This document shows positions 31,226 through 42,270 of a stretch of DNA of 64,000 nucleotides, one piece after another. The number at the start of each line of letters is the position of its first letter. Position 1 is the first letter of the stretch. The DNA comes from Diphasiastrum complanatum (lineage: Eukaryota; Streptophyta; Lycopodiopsida; Lycopodiales; Lycopodiaceae). The position numbers and the translations under genes are program-made. Under the pieces are notes generated by a model. It saw only the letters and a list, made by a program, of their open reading frames with translations, had not been told where the DNA came from and did no database searches. The DNA lies in the NCBI GenBank assembly GCA_029204225.1, contig CM055098.1:3289106-3353105 (forward strand). Reading direction: 5' to 3'.

Positions 31226-34200
31226 TCACTTGGTTGGATCAAACAAGATGGTTGTTTCAGCAATCAAGGAAGTCACAACATATGGATCCATGTTTGAAGC
31301 AGGCCTCCTGTCTTCTAAATAACCTATAAAAGCAAGAAGCTGACGTTAATAAACGGTTGAAATGCAATTTTTGTAATTCATAGTAATAATCCTGTTAAAC
31401 ATTAAACACCTTACTTACAATCCTTTGAAAAGGGATTCCTTCTATACAAAAGTTGTAACACATCCATAAGCTTCGTAATGACAATCTAAATAAGTACTTA
31501 TACATGTACGTTTCCCTCGTATCCTAAAAGCAAGTTCGGGCTTTGGCCTTGCAACATTCTCAGCCAAACATCCACCATACAAGAGAAAGCAAAATGAGGC
31601 CAAACACCCCATGCACAAGGGCTTAACTGCAAGGAGGAAGAGGATGTGTGGCCATCAACAGTCTAGTTAGATTGGCATAGCTGAGGCTCATTAAACAGCT
31701 TTTAGTTGACCACATTCCTCGTCCCAACAAAATCACAAGTCCTATCAAGAGCGTTAACGTGAATTCCTGTGAGTTATCACATCAAACAACTCAATAGGAG
31801 ATTCACAAATTGGAAAGTTTGTAGAGACATCATTTATTTAATACAATACATATTTGCTTCCATAATGGTCAATATAAGCTGGAATTTCTAGTCATTGCAA
31901 AAGGGCAGAGATCCATATATTTCCACTCTGATCTACTAGAAAAAGGATAATTGTCTGATTAATAGCAGAATAACAGTAAAGAGGAGTTCACTTCTGTGAC
32001 ATAGGTTGGTTATGCAGTTGAAGAAGTGGTCAAGCATTTCAAAAATATGACATACATTTGAAACATCCCCAAACCAAAATACCTTAACTTTTGACACACT
32101 TTCCAGATCACTTCAGATGTGTTCTCGAGGTTGATAACTTGCAGGAATGTGAAAGTAAGTGGATGGTGGTTAGAACAATTAGATAATAGTTAGCCTAAAA
32201 TTTCAGCATACGATCTGAATTATGAAGCCTGTTTGGTCAAAGTTTTAAACTGAAGATCCAAGTTATCTGTTTAGGGCCGGCCCCCAGTAAAATTCTAGGA
32301 TTTTAAACAAGTTTGAAATGGCAAGATTTTTAGTTTGATTAGTGTTCAAACACATTTGAAACCGCTGAGACACATGAGATGATCATGAGGTCGTCAGGTG
32401 AAGAGAGGTCAAAGCACGTGAAGAAGTATCAATTTCTAACACAATTTCTTAGAATGGCTCTCTGCTTCAAATTGGCAAGGCATCTAGCCAAAACCATATG
32501 TAACTACCAATGAGATTTAGCACAATGCTGTTTTTGTAAGGACGAATAGAAATCAATATGAGAATGAATCTGTATGATCTACAACCTTTCCCTTCCCGCT
32601 CCGTGTCACGGCCAACTCGGATAGATGCACCTCTATTTGCAACTCCCTGCAATGCTCAAATTGTTGTCAATGAGACATAAATAGGAATGTCAATGATCAT
32701 TCTATAACTGAAGGAGAGTAAGAAGAGTTGTAGAGAGATTATTGGCACAGGATAAAGGTCCACAAGCTAACAACCGTGAGATGCTAAAAGCTCAAAATAT
32801 GACATCGTAAAAGTCTCGATATAAGTTAAGTGGAGCACAAATTTCTAACAAGGAAACATTAATGTATGCTATGCAATGCATCTTGCCTCGTAGTATTCCA
32901 GTCTTTTCAGATACACGGAATAAACTACCTGACTTCGTTTGGTTATAAACACTAACCCACGAAAATGTGTTTATGTCAGCTGTCTCATGCTTTCCGGTCA
33001 GCCTTCTTTCGTTGCCCTTGCCATAGGCAGCGATGTGAACTTTATGTCTGGCCCGCATTTTATCTATTGCCTTTTTTATGACCTCATATCCACCATCTGC
33101 ACGCATAGACTTGGTGCTGCATACACCAAATGAAGGCAGCATAGATCTTTATCAGTTGTCGATAAGAATAAAACTAAGTGTAATGTCAAACTGCTAATGA
33201 TTGATTTTGTGTTCTATGGTGGCTTGTTTGATTGAACCCACTATTTAAATAAAAATCATCAGACTTGGCTAATCATCGTGGAGCTGCTATTTCTCGAGAA
33301 AGGTTTGTGTGCCTCAGTTTCATTTTCATTCTAGAACTACCGAGGGACTCCCTCGTCACTATAATTATGTCTTTACTTATTAATTTCCCCCTTGGGGATA
33401 GTAGATTTTAGCATATATTTAGAATTAGCTACCTATAATTTGTGTGAGCACCAGCTCCGTTCCAGTCTCCCTGGAGAAACACAGAGAGAAATGTCGTTAG
33501 TAGTCCTGACATAACCACACTTCAACGTTCAGAGAGCGTCATATTTCACTCGAGCTGGGAAGCACCACTGACCAGAATCGGTTTAGGATCAAAAGAAAGA
33601 ACCACATCAGCCATCTCGGTGATTCTCTGCGTCGCAACGTCCAAGCAATTAAATCCAGACTAGCAAAAAACCGCAATAGTTAAGGAGAGTTTATCTAAAG
33701 GCATCACAGTTGGAAGTACCGACCTAACTCACGAGTCACAATGGACATTACCTCAAGAATATAACGAGCCGCCCAAATTTGATCACCTGCTGCAATGCCT
33801 ACTACAGGGCCGACCTGGAACTCCCACTGTAAAAAGGCCCGTCGTTAGCGTTCCAACAGATGTCGCGGTCTGAACTCTGCGTTGAAGTTTGCACGCATGC
33901 TGTTGCCTACATGACTAACTAGAACTTTCAGACCAGGACATTTTGAAATGTTAAAAATGTGAAACTAGAATAAATCTCTTCTTGACAACATACCTGCCCG
34001 GGCATGACTTCCCCATTAACGCCACTTATTTTAATGCCAGAATAGAGACAAGCTTTATAGTGCGCGTTCACAATGTCTCGGCCCCAAGCCTTATCTGCAC
34101 CTACTCCACAATAATATGGACCCTGTTTCACATTGAGCAAGAACCAAATAGTAAATAAGTCTTCTCACTGCGGAACGTTCATCTCTCCAAACCATACTTT

Positions 34201-36256
34201 TCATTATCGATACGATCTTTCACCTGCGGTCCTGGGTACCCATTAACTGGCCATCCAAGCGGCCACTTCACATTCTTCTGCAGTAACGTGTATTCTTGCT
34301 CAATACCAAACCTGAGACGTGAAATGGAAAAACGCGTTTAGAGATTGGAATCAGCTTAGCAGATAAACAATAGTCCAGCCGTCTCTTCAACCCTGTTGTA
34401 GCTTTACCATGGCTCCTCGTCCACAACCCTTTCCTCGGAAAATATCCTTGCAGCAGCTGCACGATTGTTTGTAGGGATAGCCTCCCCAGAAGGCGTATAA
34501 GCATCGCAGATAACCTGGAGGTTAAAGAGGGGAAGCCAAATTGATAAATCGCCTTGGTTAAAAACCGTGACTAAATTTTACATGTACCTATAAAAGGATT
34601 AGAACATACTGAAACAAATAGCAGCATATTTTTAAGCGGCACGCTCTCTAGTCCAAAAGATCAAAGTGTAAAGCGTAATGAAAGGTTCGCTGTCCTCCAT
34701 AAATTGTGCCTGTTGGATTTTGCAATCCAGACCTGACGGTTATTGCAGGGATTCCCATGACCAAGAGATGTGGTTGTTAGCTAGGGATATCTTAAGCTAA
34801 GGGTGCACCTTTATTTTGTTTAGGGCAGTAACCCATATGGTGCAATTTTCTTGACATGTGCCATTTCAGTTTTCTTGGCAAGCTTTTTATGTACAAAGAT
34901 AAAAGGACAATAATCAAACATAGTTAATACGCTTTTTGCTATTCCTGTGTCTTTTGTTTATTTGCTGGATCTGTGTCATCTGCTGATTGATCTGGCATTC
35001 TGCTCTTTCTGCTTTTGGATTTCTGTAATCATAGCCCATCAGTGCCAAGTTATTTAACTTCAAGAACACCAAACAAAATGGATACTACTCACCAATATGT
35101 TGTTGCCTCTTCTAAAGGGATCCTTGAAGATAACCTGAGGGCTGCAGGCAAAGTTTCACTCTTGAGAATTGAAACAAGAATTCAAACTTCGTTGCACTTC
35201 AAGAAGCTGAACTGAAGCACGTTACTAAGATGTCGACAAACCAATATTGTATACGAAATAGATACGGGAACACCAAAAAACTTATTCTAGGCAGAGCCGA
35301 TAGAGTTCCCGTGAGTGCATCACTTGAAAGGGAAAATGTGAACGCAGTAGGTGTGAATGGAGAAGTATTGCAAAACTTACTAAAGTATAACTTCGCTATC
35401 CTGTCCTGGAGCTTGCCCGGTGCTTGATCCATCGTAATTCCACTTGGGAAGATCTTTGGGATCAGTTACAGGGTGGGATAACGTCTAATCACAGAAACAA
35501 CCAGTGCTGGATTCTCAGAAGATGCCTATATTATTCTCACCCCAGCATTCTTACCAGAAATACCAGAGGCGTCATTAAAAACACTGGCGAAATATTAGGT
35601 GGCTAATGCAAACTGACCCTTGCTTTGCTGCGAATGTCAAGACCTGAGCCTCCTATCCTGTTTCTTCTTAGACACGTGGTAAAAAGTTAAAAAAGCGCGT
35701 CCATGCGTCATAATAATAGCTGCAAGTACACAAACAAAAGAGCTAACAGGCCCCTTGAACCAACAGGCATCGAAGAACGAGAGAGAGAAGTAGAAAATCG
35801 AGCAAAGAAGAAAATATTATACAAAAGATAATTGAGGATGCTCGGGAGATAAACGTGAAGGTTGAGTTGCTTTCACCAGATGTATTCGGCGATTATGCTG
35901 CTGCTAGTGTCGCTGAGGTCCAAGTTGAGTAGATCATCCAGCAAAGCCACTGTCAGCAGCACCGACCTTTTCGAGAGAGCAAGGGGTGGCACCGGGGAAG
36001 TTTTGTTGTTGCCGTACACCTTCAAATTATGAGTAGCTCCAAGAAACCACCTCGGCATTAAGCTGCAGCTGCCATCACCTCTAAACACATGGACTCTCTT
36101 CGCCCCGCTCAATCCACAAACTATTGATGATGAGGATGAAGACGAAGCAGTACAGTAAGTGTAACATTCATGAAGGTGGGTATTAGTCTCGTGTGTGGTT
36201 GAGGCAGGTATAAGTTGTAGGGAGGAGATCCCCAGAACGCAGGCGCTGCTCGCCAT
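31226..36256 (-). CDS. GLN: Glutamine synthetase, probably plastid-targeted; 13 coding exons
   Basis: Glutamine synthetase (EC 6.3.1.2) makes glutamine from glutamate, ammonium and ATP; plastid forms reassimilate photorespiratory and nitrite-derived ammonium. Coding exons on the minus strand: 36256-35877, 35657-35618, 35484-35381, 35141-35093, 34514-34408, 34311-34224, 34122-33994, 33826-33752, 33626-33573, 33470-33433, 33116-32957, 32646-32586, 31323-31226. They total 1,383 bases, 460 residues plus TGA, and all introns are GT-AG. Landmarks: transit-like Ser/Thr-rich region about 1-100; 'LLNLDLSD' 109-116; '[11 protein letters not shown]' 157-167; metal/substrate residues E231 and E233 (GIEQEYT), E294 (NGEVMPGQ), E301 (WEFQVGP), H351 (NGAGAH); 'NERRLTG' 390-396; R413, R418, R421 ([11 protein letters not shown]); '[12 protein letters not shown]' 432-443. 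It ends FDPTK and lacks the extra tail of angiosperm GS2. The start at 36256 (GCTATGG context) is my choice; an in-frame ATG at 36316 would add 20 residues. D331 stands where G is usual (MAGVVLSF). Whether it is a GLN1- or GLN2-lineage gene is not settled. Confidence 0.93.
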
Positions 36257-36435
36257 AGCTTTAGCTGTAATAGCTTTCTTCTGTTCTAATTTATGGTTCC
36301 TCCAGCAGCCATCCATGATCGATCCTCCCCCACCCCCACCAAGCACCCCGGGCTAGCCAACGCACGCTTGCCGCGTGGCGCTGCCCACAAATCATAAATA
36401 ATAACGCACTCACAACCCCGTGGAACGCGTAGGGG

Positions 36436-36441
36436 TATATA
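36436..36441 (-). promoter_or_regulatory. Possible TATA box of the glutamine synthetase gene
   Basis: TATATA in a C-rich context on the minus strand (CCCTATATACCCC), 180 bases upstream of the chosen start codon and 120 upstream of the alternative ATG. Transcription would begin near 36405. Inferred from position and sequence only. Confidence 0.4.
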
Positions 36442-36876
36442 GGGGGGGTAGTCTAATAAGCCGTGTGCACTTCGTGTGGTGTGTCCACGACACCCCAAAT
36501 TTTCCACTAGATCACTTACATATTTGTTCAATGTCATTTGGGATCTTCTTAATTGTTAATTTGGACTCTTTTTTAATTGTTAATCCTAATAAAAGTGATA
36601 AAATCTCAAAGATTACAGCAACATGATCTATATATCATGAAAAGCTTTGTAATGCTCATGATATACAAATCATTACAAAAAATAGAAATAAATACTGCAT
36701 TTTAGAAGAAAAAATTAAAAAATTCATGTTAATGCTCGAACTCACCTAAGAGTGACATCTCACTTTTTAGCATATCATAACAATAACTTACCGCCTTTGT
36801 GCCAAAGCTAATAAAATCCATGGAAATTTTGAAACCATCTACTGCCTAACATTTATTCACACACTTGCAAAATACT
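36442..36876. other. 5' flank of the glutamine synthetase gene
   Basis: Upstream region, AT-rich after about 36500. No transposon or gene recognised. Confidence 0.45.
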
Positions 36877-37028
36877 TTTGCATAGTAAAGTTGTTTCAAT
36901 TAGAGACAAAACAACACCTGCAGTACACTTTCGCACAGTAAAGTTGGTTTCAGTTAGTGGCAACACTCATAGTACGTTGTTGCATTGTAAAGTTGGTTTC
37001 AGCTAGTGGCAACACTGGATTATATTGT
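36877..37028. repeat. Three tandem ~50-base repeats
   Basis: Three adjacent units of 50-52 bases, each starting with a TTTGCAtAGTAAAGTTGgTTTCA-like block followed by a TTAGtGgCAACAC-like block (36877, 36929, 36979). Units 2 and 3 are closest to each other. Confidence 0.75.
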
Positions 37029-37689
37029 TTAGCATTGCTAGCTTGCTTGTTTATTTGTTCATATCGTGATACGTCAAAAAGTGAATGGATTTCCATTCCA
37101 AACTTTTATGTATTGGGTAGGTATTGTAGGAGGAAGAAACTTCTCGTTTTCATTAATAAAATATGGGAAAACTCATCAGAGTACAAAGGAGTGCATGCAG
37201 AAAGTATTAAGGGCATAAGGCAAATTGAGATGTTGTAAAGCAACTATAGCAAAGCAAAAACCCAACAAAGTAGCTACTCAAAACATATTGCTTGATGCAA
37301 GTCACCATTCGAGATAGTTGCAAGCTTTGGTAGTGAATGAAGTTGTGAAGCAGTCGTTCCTACAAACACGACACGTTGAAGTATTGCATGTGCTTGATTG
37401 TGTTGTAAAGTGGTAGAAACTCATTGACAATAGTAGGACATAATGGTAGATAAATATGAGGCACCCTTAAAGTTTAATTACAAACCCTACATAAGTCAAC
37501 AAAAAATCAACGAATTTCTTATGCAAGCACCCATAAATTTCCAAAGCAACAGAGATAAATTCTTCTCTAGGAGTGCGATGAGAAAGGTCATTGCTACATG
37601 GCTGCATGCTCAAGTGGAGTCATGTTGGAAGCCAATGATAGGCTTACCTCAAGTAACTATTCATTGTAGAAAGTGAGGATGGAATCACT
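37029..37689. other. Unassigned stretch upstream of a copia gag
   Basis: No recognisable coding frame. It may include the leader of the copia element whose gag starts at about 37690, but I found no clear primer site or LTR end. Confidence 0.4.
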
Positions 37690-38321
37690 TCTTTAGATGA
37701 ATGATGTTTTGGATATTGTTGTAGGTTTGGAGGAGAGACCACCAATACAACAACATCAAGTGAGGTATGACATGAGGGCCAAGAAAGCTCTACACATGAT
37801 AAAGATGAATGTTACCAATGAGCTTCTCAAGGAAGTTGGTAAGAGTACTTTCCCCATCTAAGGATGCTTGGGATTCATTGAAGAAGCTTTATGAATTCAA
37901 GTCTACTTCTAGAGTGTTGACTCTAAGAAGGCAAATCTTTTCTTGTTTGCAAAAGAGTGAAGAAATTCCAAATACTTTTATTTTGAAAGTGAAAGCATTG
38001 AATGATGAGTTGGCTTGCATTGACGAGAGCATTAAGGAAGGAGAGCTTGTTCAAGTTATTCTTAATGGATTGTTGGATGCTCATGATAACATTGTTCAAA
38101 GTCTTGCTATTCAAAAGACTTTGCCAAGTTTGATTGATCTACAAGAGATCTTGATTAATGAAAAATATAGGCTTCAAGCAAGAGGTGGATCCTCATCAAC
38201 CTCTCAAGTTGGAGAGGAGACCATGTTCATCAAGGGCAAAGGCCAAAGCAAAAGTAAGTGTTGGGTGTCTAGTTCAGTCGGTGAGCAGCCCTTTCGCTTG
38301 TCAAAGAGGGTTAAACACTAG
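37690..38321 (+). pseudogene. Ty1/copia gag
   Basis: 'MNDVLDIVVGLEERPPIQ' and 'AKKALHMIKMNVTNELLKEV' in one frame, then after a frameshift at about 37855 'DAWDSLKKLYEFKSTSRVLT', 'LRRQIFSCLQKSEEIPNTFI' and 'LPSLIDLQEILINEKYRLQ'. This is the plant copia gag (UBN2-type) domain. It ends after a Gly/Ser/Lys-rich stretch (to 38321) without a zinc knuckle or protease. The minus-strand gypsy LTR of G3 begins 24 bases later, so G3 probably landed here. Confidence 0.8.
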
Positions 38322-38344
38322 ATAGGTACCTGACTATATCAAGT

Positions 38345-38999
38345 TGTTAGATTTAGATGCATTCTAGGGTGAATAGAGAAAGAGAGAGTGTGTGTGATAG
38401 AAAAGAGGATAGAGATAGAGAGTTGAGATGGAGGTTAGTTCAAATGCTCAATGTCATTGCTTATGGAGAAACCTTAACTAGCACAAAGCAAAAACATGAA
38501 AACTAGAAACAACAAGCAAAACATCACAAGAGCATAAGCAAGATTGATTAGCAAATGAGAATGCTTGAGCTCTCAAAATAGTAGAGTCTCCTCCTCTCTA
38601 TTAAGCATGCAAATGGGTTACAAATGGTGCCTTTTTTTTATCTTTGGGGGCCCTTGCCCCTTGCTTCCTATTGGCTACTTGCAGTAGATGGGATTGTAAT
38701 CCACACCATCCACAAGAAATACAAATGAATCTATGGTGTAGGAAGAAACACACCCCACCTACCACCATTTGACTTTTGACTAATCCAAAAAGACTTAGCA
38801 ACTTAACTTAAGCTTAACTTTAGCCTTCTATATTATTTTAATTACATGGCCCAAAGTCAAGTTTATTGCCAAAACTATTTATTTGCAAGTGCTCATTGGG
38901 CCATGGGCTTATACACGTAGAATGCCACGACCCTCTTATCTATTTCTACCAACGTTGACTTTTTATTTATTTACACGCATGGTGGGAATACCCCCAACA
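38345..38999 (-). repeat. 3' LTR of gypsy G3
   Basis: On the minus strand TGTTGGGGGTATTCCC to AATCTAACA, 655 bases. It starts right after the accessory ORF, as the 3' LTR does in G2 (TGTTGGAGGG there). Most of it is repeated at 49646-50119 with more than 90% identity by eye, interrupted by the solo LTR and resuming at 51284. Confidence 0.7.
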
Positions 39000-39045
39000 G
39001 GGCCCACGGCCTAAAGTAGTGTCGGTCCTTCGGCACTATGTCGGT

Positions 39046-40980
39046 CTAGTAGAGGCTCTTCTTTGTGCGTCTTTGGTGGATGAGGTAGTTGGTGACGTCT
39101 TCGATAAAAGTGAGTCTTTTGGTATTTTTCAAGTCCTTTGTAGTGAAAAGGGACTGGTGGACTCTTGTTAACCAATATTGACCAACCCAAGTTTGAAATC
39201 TTTGTGTCCATGGATCACCAAGGATTGCCGCTCGATAATATACGCGTGTTACAAGTAATTGATTTTCAACTTTTGCGAAGGCCAGCACTTTATTCAGATC
39301 AAAAAATATGGGAGGGAGAAAGTTGTCCCATTTGGTCTCAATACCCATCAAATATTCTAAGTCCCGGGCATAAGTGGCGGCCACGCGGACTGTTGGATAA
39401 GGACAATTGAGATAACTTTTGGAAAACTGGATGAGAGCCCTTTTGGCATCTACATCCATGTCTCATCTGTGCTATGAAGAAATTCGTGGCCAATTGCAGT
39501 TATGGAGCGTGATTTGGTCCAAGGGAGTGCCGCACTCTACCCATTTGGATCGCTCGTCTCATGCAGGGAAGGAAGTGCACATTAACCCTCAATTGCCATG
39601 GACTCGTCACATAGGCCCTGATGGCCGCAGGGTCTCTCTAGAAGAGTTGTCGGCGCCACTCTGGTTGTGGTTGGAGCGCTAGAAGAGCTTTCAGCTCGTT
39701 GCCCTTGATTGTTTGGGCAGAAAAAGATATCTGCCAGCTGCCTCGTGAGGACTCATGGAGATGTTTGGCTAAGAATTCATTTATCTTCTCCTCCACGGAC
39801 TTTGGTTGACGAAAAGCTTGGCTGGCAGATATGGATCTCGAGCCTTGAGATGTGGAGGCTTGGCACTCCCCTTGGCTTTGGCTCGAATCTGTTTCTTGGC
39901 TCAGGTCTTGGACATTGGCATCAGCTACATCTAAGCCCTGATCATGAACATTCAGTTCCTCTACCGGTTTTCCCTTGTCTTGGCTGGCAGGGCAATATCT
40001 TTCATTGGTGGCGGTGGAATCACCACAGGGACTAGTTGAGGTTGCTGCTCCATGTGCCTTTTGCATGCCTTCAAGGCATTCTTTGCATGTGCTAACTCCT
40101 ACATAGTCCCACGCCAATAATTGTCGAATTCGGCCTAGTATTTGTCGAATGTGTCTCTGTAAACCTTCACATGTTGCATGAGAAGATCCACCTGAGCTTG
40201 GCTGAGTGGTCTGTTGGCAGGTGTCAGTTGAGCTAACCAAGCCGTCTTTTCGGTCTGCAAGGTGGTCACTTCCACTGTTTCCAACACTGAGAGTTAGCTT
40301 GGAGCGGAGTGAGATGTTGTGTGAGCTATTGCTGGATCTTCTAGACCTTTAGTTGAGCGTCTGTGGTAGACTTTGAGAGGGCCATGATGTACCCTTGGAG
40401 ATAGGCTTTGTGTTGCTTGAGTTTCAACACTTCTGATTTCTCTACTTGCTCGTGTTGTTGAGCAATCAACAAATCTTGCTGGAGCTAGTCGATTTTGACT
40501 CTCAATTGAGTGTTGCTCGTGGCCAACTCCAATACTCGACCATCCAAAATTGCTCTTGTGGCTACCGCCTCCTGGACAAATGTGCCCAAGATTTGGTAGG
40601 TCGTTGAAAGGTTCGTGGGACCGGCCGGTATGGTGCTGCTAGTTGGGGCTTGCTGGAATGCAGCTCGGACGATCTGCACCGTGTCATCGTCATCTTTGAT
40701 TAACTTTTTAGGTGATAGCATGTCGTCAGATGCGGCGGGGTCAACACGATCAGGCGATACTCCATACGTTGTCTGCACAAATGCATCATCAGGCAACGGT
40801 TGGTCGCTCTCGACAGCTTTCAAGGGTGAGGTGGGCGGTGTGAGAGAGGCGGTTTGGAGAGGTGTAATAACATATTGCTCAAATGAGGAGATGATAGGGA
40901 CGGTGAAAAATTGAAGGACATTTTGGAGGAGGAGGGAGACGTGGGAGGTGATGTAATTTGCAGAGACAAATTGCTCCTAA
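39046..40980 (-). pseudogene. Accessory 3' ORF of gypsy G3, unknown function
   Basis: On the minus strand from about 40980: a Pro/Ser/Thr-rich start ('TASLTPPTSPLKAVESDQPL', 40823 onward), a coiled-coil-like stretch ('VLELATSNTQLRVKID', '..EVLKLKQHKAYLQGYIMAL'), a low-complexity Ser/Gln part, and then a domain conserved with G2: 'KSVEEKINEFLAKHLHESS', 'CPYPTVR', 'TKWDNFLPPIFFDLNKVL', and the end 'TFIEDVTNYLIHQRRTKKSL' before TAG at 39046. Some frame changes and stops occur. I do not recognise the domain. It could be an env-like or structural protein; no membrane segment is evident. Confidence 0.65.
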
Positions 40981-42270
40981 GAAATAAAGACTTTCCCAGC
41001 TTCCAACTCAGATAGACTTTGATGATATAGAATTATCAATGATCAGTATTCTTTTAGAATATTATGTAGGAACATCAAGTTACATAAACTTAGTTCACAT
41101 TCCTTGTTCTTAGTTCAATATCTAGCTTAACAAAAGCATAGAAATTTCTTCATCAATCTTAATCTTTCCGACATGCAATCATGTTTGATCTTAGGTTCTT
41201 GTCATGCGATCCCAATGGATCTTAAATTCTTTATATGCAATCATAAGGGTTCATAAATTCTTTATATGCAACTGTTGGAAGTGACATGCATGGCCTTTCA
41301 GGAATGCATGGAGTGACTTGCAAGCTTCAAAACTGACATGCAAGCTTTGGATCTGACATGCAAACTCTAGATCTGACATGCATGGGCAATAGACCATTGA
41401 TGCTATGACATGCAAGCTGCCAAACTGACATGCAAGCTCTAGATCTGACATGCAAAGACAATAGGCCATTGATGCTATGACATGCAAGCTCTACATCTGA
41501 CATGCATAGACAATTGGCCACATATACTATGACATGCAAAAGTACTGATCAGCCATTCTAACATATGGGTAACAGTTTCAAGAGCATACCATAGTTTTGA
41601 GAGAAGGTGAAAGTGAGAGAGGGAGGGAGAGAGTGTGTGTGTTTGTGTGGTGATCTGAGAGTGAGATAGAAATCCGAGGGTTTGAGCTCCAATTAATCCT
41701 GCAATCACAAAATGACATAGTCTCCTTGAGGTATTCCCTCAATCCTCTTCTCCAGAGCACCTGTACACAACAAACAATAAAATGGCAAAGTCTGGATGCA
41801 TTATCCCTTCATCCTCCTAGTAGAGGGTGCATTCTCAATTATATAGAGAGTGCAGAGGCCTTCAAAAGTGAGTGAGGTGTCAAGTTCAAGTGTATGAGTG
41901 TGAGAGAGACTCCAATTGGACTTAGGGAGAAGTGGAGTGCACGGATGAGGTGTTTTAGTTAGGGAGGGTGAATGGGTGATGTGTACTACCTTGGGAGAGC
42001 TATTATGGTGAGTTGGCATATGAAGTGAGAGTGTAGGAGGGCGCCCCATTCTAGGTGTCAGTTAGCCTAGAATGCATGTGAAAAAGTAGGTGGGAGATAG
42101 GTGGTACAAGGTTCCAACTTGACTTTTAATTACATATAATTTTACATGGTTACAACTTGGAAATTCACCCAAGTGCAATTATCCTATGGAAGAGCCAAGA
42201 TATATGCCCATCTTGTTTTTGCATACTGTCCATCAATTCCTAGGCCCTTTTTTCTAGACGTTGCCCATCC
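40981..42270. other. Spacer in gypsy G3 with a minisatellite; possibly an inserted LTR
   Basis: Non-coding. A TATA-like TATATAATTGAG on the minus strand near 41840 and purine-rich runs suggest an LTR, but I could not define ends. The minisatellite is listed separately. G2 has no equivalent of this spacer. Confidence 0.4.
41281..41540. repeat. Degenerate minisatellite with TGACATGCAAGCT core
   Basis: About ten copies of (C/T)TGACATGCA(A/T)G(C) with spacers CTCTAGATC, and a longer higher-order unit of about 65 bases (GACAATAGGCCATTGATGCTA then ATGACATGCAAGCT) occurring twice with a third, diverged copy. Confidence 0.85.

Noticed and set aside
34268-34504. 78-codon minus-strand frame at 34268-34504
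   Set aside because: It is a shifted frame over exons 5 and 6 of the glutamine synthetase and the intron between them.
36286-36537. 83-codon minus-strand frame overlapping the presumed promoter and first exon
   Set aside because: Different frame from the synthetase, crosses the likely transcription start, and shows no recognisable domain.
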